Origin: Nymphaea colorata
Lineage: Eukaryota; Streptophyta; Magnoliopsida; Nymphaeales; Nymphaeaceae
Length of the DNA stretch: 64,000 nucleotides
Assembly: GCF_008831285.2 (NCBI RefSeq)
Contig: NC_045148.1
Location: 5,022,001-5,086,000 of the forward strand
Direction: 5' to 3'
Position 1 is the first letter of the stretch; the number at the start of each line of letters is the position of its first letter. Shown here in pieces: positions 1-11,219 of this stretch. Position numbers and translations under genes: made by a program. The notes under the pieces were generated by a model that ran no database searches, was not told the DNA's origin, and saw nothing but the letters and a program-made list of their open reading frames with translations.

Positions 1-1929
1 TATTCTTAGCTCAACTCGAGTTCACTCTTCCCAAATTGACTTTAATTGCATTTTTACATATTTCCTAAGTGTTGTCCAGTTCAAACATGTCACTCAAAAC
101 TTCTAAGCAGAATTATGATCTCGATTTTTCAGCGTCCTTACACTTCACTAGAGTATGATCTCAATTTGGGTTGCCATGCCCTAAATTATATTTTCTCAAT
201 CGGTCCTTCATCATTGATACACATGATTTTTAAAACGTGTGATTTTGAAAAGAAAAATGGGAATTTTGACTTCAAACTTGGCCTATAGATCTCTACATGG
301 CCCATGATGTGGTATAGTCAGCCTACTACATACTCCACAGAACCCAGTTTCTACGCCAAGGGCAAAACATCTTTTTTTCTGTACATGTATTATTTCTTCA
401 TGGACCTAAGTCCAATGTTACATACACACAGGATAAGGATGGACACAAAGTCTAAGTTAGAAATCTTAGAACTGAATCCAGTAGGTCGGAACTGCGCCAA
501 ACCGAACTTAAGCCAGACCTGAACCTAGACAGAGCCAGCTTGAGCTGAGGTCAGTAGAATATGCATCTATCTTAGTCTAAATTCAACCCAGAACTTGACC
601 TGGTCAGGGTCATCATGAACTCACCATGTGTGAACCCACCTGGCCCAGACTGAGTCTAGCTAGGGCATGCCCAATTCCAAATGCTTGACCCAGATCTTTC
701 TACCAATTTCTAGATGTGCAATCTCAATCTATTCATATCTTGGATCCAAATCATATATTGTATCTAAGATCTTTTTTGTAGAACTCTGTCTGGGTGCAAA
801 TCTTGCTTTGGGATCTCATAATCAAGTCTTGATTTGCGATCTGAATATGTTAAATCTAGACAGTTTGGATTTGGCACCAAACATACGAGTATTATAATGT
901 GTATATTATATGGTTCTGTGACAAAATATCCCTCTCATTGTTGTTCTATTACGAGTCTATCAGCGAAAATGAATTTTACATAACTTTTCAGAACTCTGCA
1001 AAGATCAATATGCACCTGTCAGAATCGATTTTCATGCAAGATTGAACTCAGGATGAACAAAATATTATGCAATGTGTGATATATGTCAGATATAACCTAA
1101 TGTTTTGAGCTCAGCATTGAATCTCATGAAAATTGGTCGAACTCCTCCGTAGTTTAGTCATGCGTTGATCTTGGGAGAGAGTTTTTCTCTCTCTAGGTGA
1201 TTATAAAAGGGGAGCTTGTCCCCCTTCCAAGGCACAAAATCCAAGAGATGCTTATGGAGTACTACAGAAAATCTGGTAAAAATTCAAGGCGAGTACTCAA
1301 AAGCTGCACTCAGGAAGGATTAAATTTTTTTATAGGCTCTTAGTATATGCATTAGATCATGAATTTGAGCTAAAATATCGCTTAGACAAGCTCTCTAGCT
1401 GGACACAACAAAGTCAGAAAGGGTGGTGATCAGGTCCAGGCTTGGTCTGTGAGGTAAATTTTCTCTTTCCTTTTTCTTTTCTTCATTCAGTACTATTTAT
1501 TTTTCTATTTTTCTTAGTAGCATGCCTAGTCTTTTCTTTTCTACTTCTAGCATGCTTAGCATAGTTTTATTTTCTACTCTAGGATAGCTTTTATTCTGTG
1601 CATATGCTAGTTTATAATTTTCCTTTGAGCATGCTCTACTTTTATTTATTTCTATGCTTTCCTAAATAGAATATTTACTACCTTTAGTGTAGCCATGGAG
1701 GCTAGGTATCTGTATCCTTGTCTCTCTTCTATTTCAAGTTTTCATTTCAATTCATTGTTTTAATTTCACTATTGCATTAAGCATGCAGATTTTCCTTTCA
1801 ATATATTATTTTATCATTAGTTATGCATTGTACAAAGTTTTAAATATGCACTATAATTCACGTGTCATCTAGCACAACTTGTATAGAAACTGAGTTGGGT
1901 GGGCCCAGTATCATGCCTTGAGGCAGTAG
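1..1929. repeat. Interspersed repeat R1, copy a, left part
   Basis: This stretch matches 22785-24736 almost base for base and is continued after the copia insertion at 6667-7076, so the uninterrupted unit is at least 2.3 kb. The left end lies outside the window. Near position 1170 there is a GA/CT hairpin (gagagag, t-run, ctctctc) followed by a TATA-like box (tataaaagg, about 1202). This looks like a retrotransposon LTR promoter. No long ORF with a recognisable domain is present. I infer an LTR or solo-LTR-like repeat, but no TG...CA ends or second LTR could be paired with it, so the class is open. Confidence 0.75.
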
Positions 1930-2226
1930 TGAAAAGCTTCAAGAACATCATGAGAGAGAGAGAGAGAGAGAACAAAAATTCAGTATTGAATGTTTTTCAT
2001 ATATTCCATAGTTGAGAATACAACATATATATAGAGTACAGTGGATAGGAGGTTACAACAAAAGTAAATAAAAAGGTAAGAGATAAAAACATAAATAAAT
2101 CAGATCCACAATTATAGGAGGATTTACGTTTTTATCTCTTGATGATCAGATCCAAAATTATAGGAGGAGATATGTTTTTATCTCTTGCTGAACTCGTCAA
2201 TCTTGATTCAAAAGCTTTCCTTAACA
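1930..2226 (-). repeat. Copia 3' LTR
   Basis: This is the element's 3' LTR when read on the minus strand. It aligns along its length with 6371-6661 and shares the GA-repeat start, the ggtaca...aggttac block and the gatttacgttttt block. The minus-strand sequence just before it (rc of about 2227-2245, attgtggagac) is a purine-rich tract typical of a polypurine tract. Confidence 0.93.
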
Positions 2227-5200
2227 GTCTCCACAATCGGAACGGCTGTTCCACGATGTTGAGATTGATTCTAAAAATTGTGAACGTCATTCCTCCAAGA
2301 GCCTTTGTTATCCCATTTGCTAGTTGCTCTTTGGTTCGAATAAAGTTCACTTATATTTCTCCCTTATTGACGTGATCTCTGATGAAGTAAAAATCAATGT
2401 CAACATGCTTGGTACGAGTATGAAAAACTGTGTTTGCTGCTAGATATAAAGCTCCTATATTATCGCACCATGGAACGGGTGTATCTTGTGAGGAGATCTT
2501 CAATTCTTTGAGAAGCGACATAGTATCTCTGTTGAAGCATAGGCTAGGGACTTGTACTCAGCTTCAGTGCTGGACCGAGCTACTGTTCTTCATTTTTTGG
2601 AGGCCCATAAGATAATACTATTTCCTAAAAGAGCAACAAAACTACCAATGGACTTTCCATCTTCCGAACGTCCAGCCCAATCTGCATCGGCATAGATGCT
2701 CAATTGCAATGAAGGTGATTGAGTCAAGCAAAGAGTATAATGGCTGGTTCCCTTTAAATACCGAAGTATTCTTTTAACCATCATCCAATGAACCACTTTG
2801 GGAGAGTAATTGACAGGCACTATTTTTTACAACGTAATATCCGGGCGTCCCAGTGTAACATATTGTAATACACCCATCACACTTAGATATAGTGTGGAAT
2901 CCGAAAAGGAGGAGGCCTCAATGGCTGTGAAATTTTTGGTAGTCACCATGGGAGACATCATGGGTTTAGCATTATTGATTTGAGCTTTACAATGAATGCT
3001 ATTAATGTAACTTTGTTGTTACATATATATCTCCCTGAGTCATCGCTTGACTTCAATGCCTAGAAAATATGTGAGAGGACTGAGATCTTTAACCGAAAAA
3101 GTGGAACCAAGCTGAGTAGTGATATGAGAAATGAGAGTTGGTGCTGACCCGATGATGATTAAATCATCAACATAAACAAGAAAATAAAGTTGATGACCAT
3201 CGCAACAGTAAATAACAGGTTTGCATTAGATTGAGAGACCACAAATCCAAGATCAGTAAGAAAGCAACTTAGGCGATGATACCATGCGCGGAGAGCCTGC
3301 TTGAGCACATGCAATGCTTTATCTAATTTGCAAACATAATGAGGAAAGCTGGTATCTTGGAATCCCTCAAGTTGAGCCATGTAAACATCTTCAGAAAGAT
3401 ACCCATTAAAAAATGCATTATCAAAGCAGTTAAAGAGAGTAATACTCTGATAGTTCGTCTGAAGAAAACCCTGGGCTGCAAGTCAAGCTTTATGTCGTGC
3501 GATGGAACCATCAGGGTGACGTTTAACACCCATTTTGAATTGATAACATGGAAATCCAGTTGTGGAGGTACAAGATGCCAAGTTTTGTTTTTTTGCAATG
3601 CGGAGAACTCCGTTTGCATAGCATTACACCAACACGCCAATTGAATGGCTTCTTTAGAGGTCACTAGTTCTTCTTGTGCTATGATGGCTGAAAAGACATT
3701 TGGTTTGGATGAACAAGTCATAGAATGGGTCAGCATCGGACGAGATTGAGTGGGGGGATCAAGATTAGTGGTGGTAGCATCAATAGCCAAATCAGAAGTT
3801 GATGATGAGGAAGGTGCATCCAGCACAGATGGTCTGATGTAGGATGTGCAACATCATTGAGCAGCAGACTTAGGTGCTCGCGAGGTGAAGTCGTGGCAGA
3901 AGTTGCAGCCATAGGAAGGGGTAACATGTTGTAAGATGAGGCTGTTGTGGACTGCATTTGATTTTTGCGTTGGATTGACTGGACTAGAGGGAGAGCTGTG
4001 GGTCGTATTTGGCAGCCAACGAGGTACTATTTCATCTGAGAAATACTCACAATAATGTGACCCATCGGTCTGAGTTTCATAAAAAATAACATGCCGAGAT
4101 ATAAGAATACGACAATGTCTCTTGTCATAGCATAAGTATCTCTTATGATGACTAGCATAACCCAAGAGAATGCATGGAGAAGTCTTGGGCTGAAATTTGG
4201 AATCATTCATAGGTGCCAATAGTGGATAGCATGTGGTTCCAAAAACCTTCAAGTGTGCTTATTCTGGATCCTTATGAAACAACATATAAAAGGCCGATTT
4301 GCACTACAACTTCAAGGTTGGTAGACGATTGATAATATAAATGGCAGTGAAGAAAAGAATCAACCCAAAAGTTATAGGATAATCCAGCATCATAAAGCAT
4401 ACTTAATCCCGTTTCGACGACATGATGATTTTTCCGTTCAACTATACCATGTTGTTCCAGAGTGTAAGGGCAAGAAAATTGATGAAAAATTCCATGTTCA
4501 TCACAGAATGAATCTAAGTCAGAGTTCACAAATTCCTTGCCATTGTCAGATTGAATGGAGCATATATGCATATTTAATTGCTTTTCAACCAAGGTCTTAA
4601 AATTCTTGAAACACAAAACAACTTTAGACTTGGCTTTAAGAGGAAACAACCATGAAAATCTAGAGTAATTGTCAACAATGAGCAGAAAGAACTTGAATCC
4701 CTCTCGAGAGGTGATTGGGCAGGTCCCCATACATCCATATGAAGCATTTCAAGAGGTCATGAGGCTTGAAAATCAGAAGTTGGAAAGGGCTTTTTATGTG
4801 ACTTTCCCAAAAGACAAGACTGACGTACTTATTTTGGAATAGAAGAATTTATTGATATGAATCTATTGGAATTTAAAAAACCGACAATCTTTTTGTTGGC
4901 ATGACCAAGTCATCGATGCCATAGATCAAATGATGCTAAAATTTTATTGATGCCTGCTGGAAGCCAGCAACTAATCGCTGCTCCCTTGGTTGAAGACATG
5001 TCCATGTTTGATCTAGTCGCCTTAATGGGATAGAGACCATCACACATCTTTGGTCCTTGAAGTAGAACCTTACCCGTTTGTCGATCCTTAATAGCAAAAT
5101 CATGTGGTGAGAATTGAAAAATGCAGTCATTTTCAGATGTAAATTTTCCCACTAATAAAAGATTATGAGCCCTTTTAGGCACATGGAGGGCATTGTTAAG

Positions 5201-6332
5201 ATGAAACGAAGTCCCTATAGAGTGAACTAATAAATTATCACTATGCTCAATAGAGAGGCTTGAACCATTACCAATCATGATATCGTCTGATCCATCATAT
5301 GTCGTCTTGTTATGCATCATCTCATCGTTGTTGACAATATGATTGGTTGCTCTTGAGTCGGGATACCAATATTCACTGGTGGATTACCGCAGATTCATAG
5401 CTGAGAATGCACGTGGAATATCATAAGATGTCCTTGCCGAGTGAGCCCTCCGTCTACAGTATTGGCACGTTATGATGGTGTGAGGATGGCTTCCATTTCA
5501 TGCATTGTTGTTTGAATGTCTATGTTGTTGTGGCTGAGTTTGAATATGTGGTCGATTACCTCTTCCTTGGAATCGACCTCCTTGCTGGCCTCTGAAGCCA
5601 TCATGTCCTCTTCCCCGTCCTCGAAAAGTGTTGAAAGCAATCTGGTTTTCAGCCTGCGGTAATGCTTGGACAGACTTGTTAGGATCGGCCATAGATAACT
5701 TGAACATAGCATGTCTCTTCTCTTGCGTGAGAAGAAGATCGAACAACTCAAAAAACGTAATTGAAGCATTTGAAGAATTAGCACTAATGAGAGTAACAAA
5801 ACTTTGGTATTCAATGGGCAAACCGTTCATTGTGATCTGTACAAGATCACCATCGGTTGTGTCTAATCCTGCCGTGCCGCGGCTAACGTATCTGCAAGAA
5901 ATTTAATTCGCTCCAAGTAGGTTTGCATATCCATATTACCTTTTTGAATGAAATGTAACTCCTTTCTTAACAACATTATTCTCAAAGGTGATTGAGAACT
6001 AAAGGATTTTTCAGTGTATTCCGTGCCTCAAATGCTCATTTGCTAGTCATGATTTGTTTCAGAACTAGTTCAGAGATGGTAGCCTTGATCCAACTTAGTG
6101 CTAGTCGATCAGACCTCTTCCAAGCTGCGAACTCCAGATGAACATCAATCTTGCCATCTTTCATAATAGTTTATGGAGGAGAGGGGAATGTCCCATCTAT
6201 GAACTGTACAAGTTCTTGGAACTCCATGACTGATTCCAGTTGAGAGCTCCATAGCAGATAGTTGTCTCAGTTAAGTTTAACAGAAACAAGTGCAGCAATC
6301 GCATTCCATTGAGTTGAAGATGAGTTTGCCAT
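2227..6332 (-). pseudogene. Copia gag-pol polyprotein, multiply broken
   Basis: Reading starts at the ATG at 6332 (MANSSSTQWN...). The gag part (about 6332-5470) ends in a Gly/Arg-rich region and has in-frame stops soon after the start. The protease part (about 5360-4910) has DSRAT where the family has an active-site D-S/T-G-A, so its Gly is lost. The integrase part (about 4920-3850) shows the MDVWGP, QSDNGKEF and HGIVERKN blocks carrying the DDE residues, but its zinc-finger segment contains a stop. Reverse transcriptase (about 3730-3140) retains YVDDLIIIG near 3150. RNase H (2830-2250) retains DADWAG and KEQLA..ITKAL. Several frameshifts separate the parts. A functional protein is not possible from this copy. 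Confidence 0.92.
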
Positions 6333-6359
6333 ATTACTTCTAGAGGAAGAAGATGATGA

Positions 6360-6370
6360 CTCTGATACCA
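6360..6370 (-). other. Copia primer binding site
   Basis: The minus strand reads TGGTATCAGAG directly after the 5' LTR. This is complementary to the 3' end of plant initiator methionine tRNA and is the usual minus-strand primer site of plant copia elements. It confirms the orientation of the element. Confidence 0.9.
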
Positions 6371-6661
6371 TGAAAAACTTCAAGATATCATGAGAAAGAG
6401 AGAGAGAGAACGAAAATTCAGTATTGAATGTTTTCCGTATATTCCATAGTTGAGAATACAACGTATATATAGGGTACAGTGGATAGGAGGTTACAACAAA
6501 AGTGAATAAAAAGGCAAGAAATAAAAAGTAAATAAATCAGATCCACAATTATAGGAGGATTTACGTTTTTATCTCTTGCTGATCAAATCCAAAATTATAG
6601 GAGGAGATACATTTTTCTCTTGCTGATCTCGTCAATCTTGATTCAAAACCTTTTCTTAACA
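6371..6661 (-). repeat. Copia 5' LTR
   Basis: This is the 5' LTR when read on the minus strand, paired with 1930-2226. The two differ by scattered substitutions and short indels, including the GA-repeat length near the outer end of one and the inner end of the other. This shows the insertion is not very recent. Confidence 0.93.
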
Positions 6662-6666
6662 AATAG

Positions 6667-7076
6667 CCTTATCATGTGAAAGTTCCAACCAAGCTCAGTC
6701 GCTACACAAACTCACTTTATGAAGCACAGTTTTATAAATGAATTTCGAAAATAAATCTTTTCTAAGATCACTTTACTATAACCCTAGACACATGCACGAT
6801 TTAAACCTAGACTCAGCCTACATACGCCTTCCAAGACCTCACTCAGACCAGCCATGGAACCCTCAACATGGCCACTAAAACCCATATAACTGCGTCCTTT
6901 TGATAACCCTTTATTCAATGTCAAATATGACTAGACACTGAGCCTACTATAGTGAATCCAGCCAGGAATACCCTTGAATAGTTTATTCTAGGTCAGATTT
7001 GGGTAATGGAATTGATGGCTTTGAATATTGGATATGAGATTCAATTTGGTTGAATATTGACTCCAGATAGGGGGCA
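6667..7076. repeat. Interspersed repeat R1, copy a, right part
   Basis: Continuation of R1 beyond the copia insertion. It matches about 24737-25145 (ccttatcatgtgaaa...). The similarity stops near 7076/25145. At that point this copy passes directly into repeat unit A, while the other copy continues into unrelated sequence. Confidence 0.85.
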
Positions 7077-8227
7077 AATCAATAGTATCATACACTGTAT
7101 CACCTTAACAGTTACTTTTGAAGAGGTATATCAGGACTAGTTTAGGATCAGTGAAATGGTCCATTGAGGGATGTTTCGGCTCTTTGTAAAGCACTACGCC
7201 ATGTCACGACATGTCATTCGTGAATCCCAGTAGGTGCAACATCGCACAAGGAGAGAAACAGGTCTCTCGTTTTGTACCAGGATCTGGTTTGGATCAATGA
7301 AAAATCTAGGCCTCGACCCGACTGACTCTTTCAATTCGTGTCAAGGCTTTTGGGAGCCAGGCTGGGACCCAGATCCACCTTCTTTTTGGTTGTCTCAAAA
7401 TACATCCCAGGACAATGGGTTTGACTAGGACAGTTCATTTGAATTTGTTTTCTTTGACCTGGTTTGACAAGCCATGTCGAACTAGTTCAGTGGTCTGCGG
7501 CCTCGCCAATGCGAAACCAATCGAGCCGGTTTCACACATGGGATGACCAGCCAATCTAGTCTTCTTCCTCACAGTGATAAATACCTACAAGATGATGATT
7601 TTTATGGCTTTTGATTCTATTGTTAACAAAGGAAGTTTTCCAATGGGTTTTCTGCCACCCAGTTAGCCAAGAAAAACAATACTCACATGCCCATCTCAGT
7701 TTCTTCTACCTTCCTCTCAAAAATATTTGAAACCCGGTGATTTTTGGTTTTTGATATGGTTCTTTAACATCTGCTAGTGGCGGACAATAGGAGCAGGTTT
7801 TTTGGTGATGTGGTTCTTTTCTGGTGACTCAGCTCTTCCAACACCTAATGATCCCCTTTGGTTAAGCGCGGACAACTCATGTCAAACTTGCTGGTGGTGA
7901 TAAACACCACCACGACACTCAACCTCCATTTCCACAGTCCCATTGCCCATTGTTCTATTGATGGCTGTCCGGTGGAATCTAGATCCCAGAACATTTAGAG
8001 AGGTTCACCTGTGTCACAATCCTCTTAGAGAAAGCCCAAGGTGAAACAAGCAGATCTCCTCCCCCATTTCTCTATTTCCGACATTGTGCAACTTCTATCC
8101 ATCTCCTTCCTAGCAGAGATGTTCAAGGAACTGCCACTGTTGACTCCGACAGCCTCTAGACACCAGAGTGCTCAGGTAAGACCTCAAAACACTAGCAATT
8201 CCATTGACAGAGCTATTTATGCCAAGG
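7077..8227 (+). repeat. Fold-back family repeat, unit A (left arm)
   Basis: About 1.15 kb that is an imperfect reverse complement of 9290-10440 (unit B). It is also related to 17225-18185 (unit C, minus) and 18198-18880 (unit D, plus). It starts with ggggcaaat...gtatca and contains shared blocks such as the text around cttttgggagcc and tggttctt. Short ORFs in it are not conserved between copies and match no family I know, so I regard it as non-coding. It could be the long terminal inverted repeat of a fold-back or Mutator-like element. Confidence 0.75.
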
Positions 8228-9289
8228 AGCATTGAGTGGTTGATGAGGTGGCTCAATTAGGCCGTGACCTTCCCAATTCTACAAGGATCTTGCCTAGCTG
8301 ACCTCAGAGATAGGGAAGTACAGGGATTTCCAGGCCGAACAATGACCCTAGTCTATGCCTGTTATGTTAGTACAGTCGGCCCAACCCAAGCTCACAGCAA
8401 GAGCACTCTATCAATATGCACTAGGCTTTAAAGAGTGCAAGTGCATGCAGTACAAGAATCAATTCACTTGCATCTCATTCACAATCACACGCATGCATGC
8501 CTAGTTCAACCAAACCACACCCCAACCTCTAGGACAGGCTGCGCAACTCGAGGATGCATCCTTAGCGCCACGAGCATTGGAAGAACCCTTTGGCAGTTGG
8601 AAGGCCAATGGATGGCACAAGAAATAAACACATGCCCTAAACTATGGGGTGGCACGAAGAGATACAAAGCTCGGGCTTGCCCGATGCCTCCATGTAGCAA
8701 CTATCGTGAAGAGTAATACAACCTCTCAAGGCCTGCTAATATACACCATTAAATAAGGGTGTGAGTCTAGAAACCTCATAGGGAGATCATCGGACCCAGA
8801 AGAGTTTCGAGATGAGCTGTTGTGTGATTGCTTCTCTTGACCATTGGGACTCCTTGGATGGAAGAACCTTGCAACAAAAATGGGGCAACCAAAAAACTAG
8901 GGATTCCGACTAGTGAGCCACAGTCTTCGGTTGATAGAGGTCCAACATGGTCGCATCAGGTTGGGGAGTCAGCCTGAGCACTGGGTCCATCGGTGGACAC
9001 TGGAATCACCGCCAATGGGTTGAGGAAGCTCCTTTCGTCTTAAGTAGTCAACAACAGGGAAGGTGGTAGGAAGACACAAGATTCCAACTTGTAGAGATCA
9101 TAGCTCAAGTCGAACTGGGGCTCGTTGGAACCGCCAGGGGCTGGAGATATTTCTTGTGTGTTTGGGCAGCCAACAGTCAACTGAGGCAACAACGACGTCT
9201 CCTAAAGCGAGGCCACCGGATATTCAACTGAAAAGAGAGGCGACCAGAACTATCGAGGATTCCGGCCAGTGAGCGACTTGTCTCCGATC
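8228..9289. repeat. Central segment between fold-back arms A and B
   Basis: Two blocks of this spacer recur further on in the same orientation. 8200-8437 matches 16720-16935 (gagtggttgatgaggtgg...). 8910-9240 matches 16965-17225 (gggttgaggaagctcc...). The piece 8438-8909 has no counterpart in the second copy and no recognisable gene. This shows that A-centre-B is one element, and that the second locus retains its centre and one arm. Confidence 0.7.
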
Positions 9290-10470
9290 GGAATGGGGAT
9301 CAATGGATTGCTAGTGTTCTGTGGTCCTACCTGAGCACTCTGGTGGCTAGAGGCTACCAGAGTTGATGATTGTGGTTCCTCAAATGCTTTTGCTAAGAAG
9401 GAGACAAACAGAAGTAACGTGACATCAAAATTGGAAAAATGGGGGAAGAGATTAGCTTGTTTTGTCTTGGATTTTCTCCGAGATGATCGTGACACAGGCA
9501 AAGCTCTTTGAATGTGCTGGCCATTGGATTCCACCGAATAGCCATCGGGAACCAATGCAATAGTGCTTTCAGAAAAAAGCAACATGGAAAATAGAGGTCA
9601 AGGGTCGTGGTGGTGTTTATCACAATCGGTGAGCATCATGTGAGTCACTGATTCCTATCCAAGGGTGATCATAAGGTGTCAAAAGAGCTGGAGTCACTAG
9701 AGAAGAACCACATCACTGAAAAACTTGCTCATATTGCCCACTGCTGGTACATTTTGAAGAACCATGTCAACAACCACAAATTGTTGGGTTTCAGAGATTT
9801 TTGAGAAGGTAGAAGAAACTGAGATGGACTATTAAGTATTGTTTTTTTTTTGCTAATTGGGCACCAGAAAGCCATCGAAAAACTTCCTTTATTTACAATA
9901 GAATCAAAAGCCATGAAAATCGTTATCTCCAAAGTATGTATTGCTGTAGGAAGAAGATCGGGTCTTCCAAAAATCACATGTCGCATGAGTAAGGCCACTT
10001 GACCACTAAACTGATTCGACAACCAGTTAACGGCTTGTCGAATCGGCTTGAAAGGAACAAATTCGGATGAACTGGTTAAGGCAAACCCTTTGCCCCATGA
10101 CGTATTCTCAAATGACAAAAAAGAAGGTGGATCTGAGTCCCAACCCGGCTGCCAAAAGCCCAAACCCGACCCAAAATTGTCAGTCGGGTCAAAGCAAGGA
10201 TTTTTCATTGATCCAAACCTGACCGAGGTAGAAAACGAGAGACCCATGTTGCCTCCTATGTTGCAATGGTCAGGATTTGTGAATAACATGCTGCGACATG
10301 GTGTAGTGTGCCAGAATAAGACAAGATGTCCCAAAATGGAACGGTTCACTGATCTTGAACCGGTCCTCCACCTATAAGCTTCATCAACAATAACTATCAA
10401 TTTGTCTGATACCATTGGTTTGCCCCATTTCTCTGTCGATATGCCCCATACGGACTGCCACTACATCCTT
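9290..10470 (-). repeat. Fold-back family repeat, unit B (right arm)
   Basis: Reverse-complement partner of unit A. Its outer end on the minus strand reads ggggcaaaccaatggtatcaga. The segment tggtatcaga resembles an LTR-element primer site, but no LTR precedes it. A 228-residue open frame runs through the arm on the minus strand (10415-9729). It has no recognisable domain and is interrupted in copies A, C and D, so it is probably fortuitous. Confidence 0.75.
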
Positions 10471-10815
10471 TGTGTTCACGGGGTGTTGGAGTGTGTCGGC
10501 TATTTGATTTGTGGTCGTGGATGCCCGATGAGTGTGACCATGTTGTGTCTCTGATCACCTACTGCTCGGCCACAGTCGACAGTGCTAGCTTGGACACTGG
10601 GTCTGGCTGTGCTTGGCATGAAGCCAACCATGCTGCCAGGCATGGCTGAATCCCTCTCGGCTTCCCTGACAAAGCCAACTGGGCCTTCGCTCTAAATGCC
10701 AATGGCCTTGGCAGCCGCCTATGTATCCCTTCTCAGTTGAGGCTAAGATCTTCATGTGGCAGATGTGGCTGGCCTGGCCTCCCTGTCCTCTTGGTTCCCC
10801 GTATGACTACCATTC

Positions 10816-11040
10816 TTCACCAGGGTGGTGGCTAGCCACCCTATCTCGCCCTGATATGTCTTGGCTATCATGCCTCTTTTAGCCATCTCAACCAGCTGTG
10901 GGAGGGTTGTATTAGATCCACCCCCTCTTTCACCAGGGTGGTGGCTAGCCACCCTACCTCGCCCTGATATGTCTTGGCTATCATGCCTCTTTTAGCCATC
11001 TCAACCAGCTGTGGGAGGGTTGTATTAGATCCACCCCCTC
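10816..11040. repeat. 113-bp tandem duplication
   Basis: Two nearly identical copies in direct orientation, starting at 10816 and 10929, each beginning ttcaccagggtgg and ending ccaccccctc. They lie downstream of the gypsy integrase, in what would be its 3' untranslated or LTR region. Confidence 0.95.
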
Positions 11041-11219
11041 TAGACAGAGCTTGCCCCCACACTCATATCTATGGAAACCACTCCAAAAGCTCGGAGCTGT
11101 CCACCTAGGTGGGGCCTTTCTCCCTGTAGTTCCATTCAAAAAGATATTCCCATCAGATGCTATCTCCCTAGCGTGTCTTGCACCTACATAGGATGTGTCT
11201 TGTCAAGACAAGCTTGTTA

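Larger units (their letters stand above)
1930..6661 (-). mobile_element. Ty1/copia LTR retrotransposon, degenerate, inserted in R1
   Basis: A 4.7-kb element has direct terminal repeats of 297 and 291 bp. On the plus strand each LTR begins TG and ends CA. The flanks carry a near-perfect 5-bp target duplication (agtag at 1925-1929, aatag at 6662-6666). The other R1 copy shows the empty site at about 24736. On the minus strand the order is 5' LTR, initiator-Met-type primer site, gag, protease, integrase, reverse transcriptase, RNase H, 3' LTR. Integrase before RT is the Ty1/copia order. The compact length resembles the Ale/Retrofit lineage, which is an inference. Stops and frameshifts in every domain make it non-autonomous. 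Confidence 0.95.

Noticed and set aside
46-288. 80-residue frame kept in both R1 copies (also 22830-23072)
   Set aside because: It lacks an ATG at the stated start, has no recognisable domain, and conservation is explained by the whole repeat being nearly identical.
304-897. Short open frames in R1 copy a
   Set aside because: They are not kept intact in copy b (for example, frames differ after 23200), show no domain, and overlap a repeat with promoter-like features.
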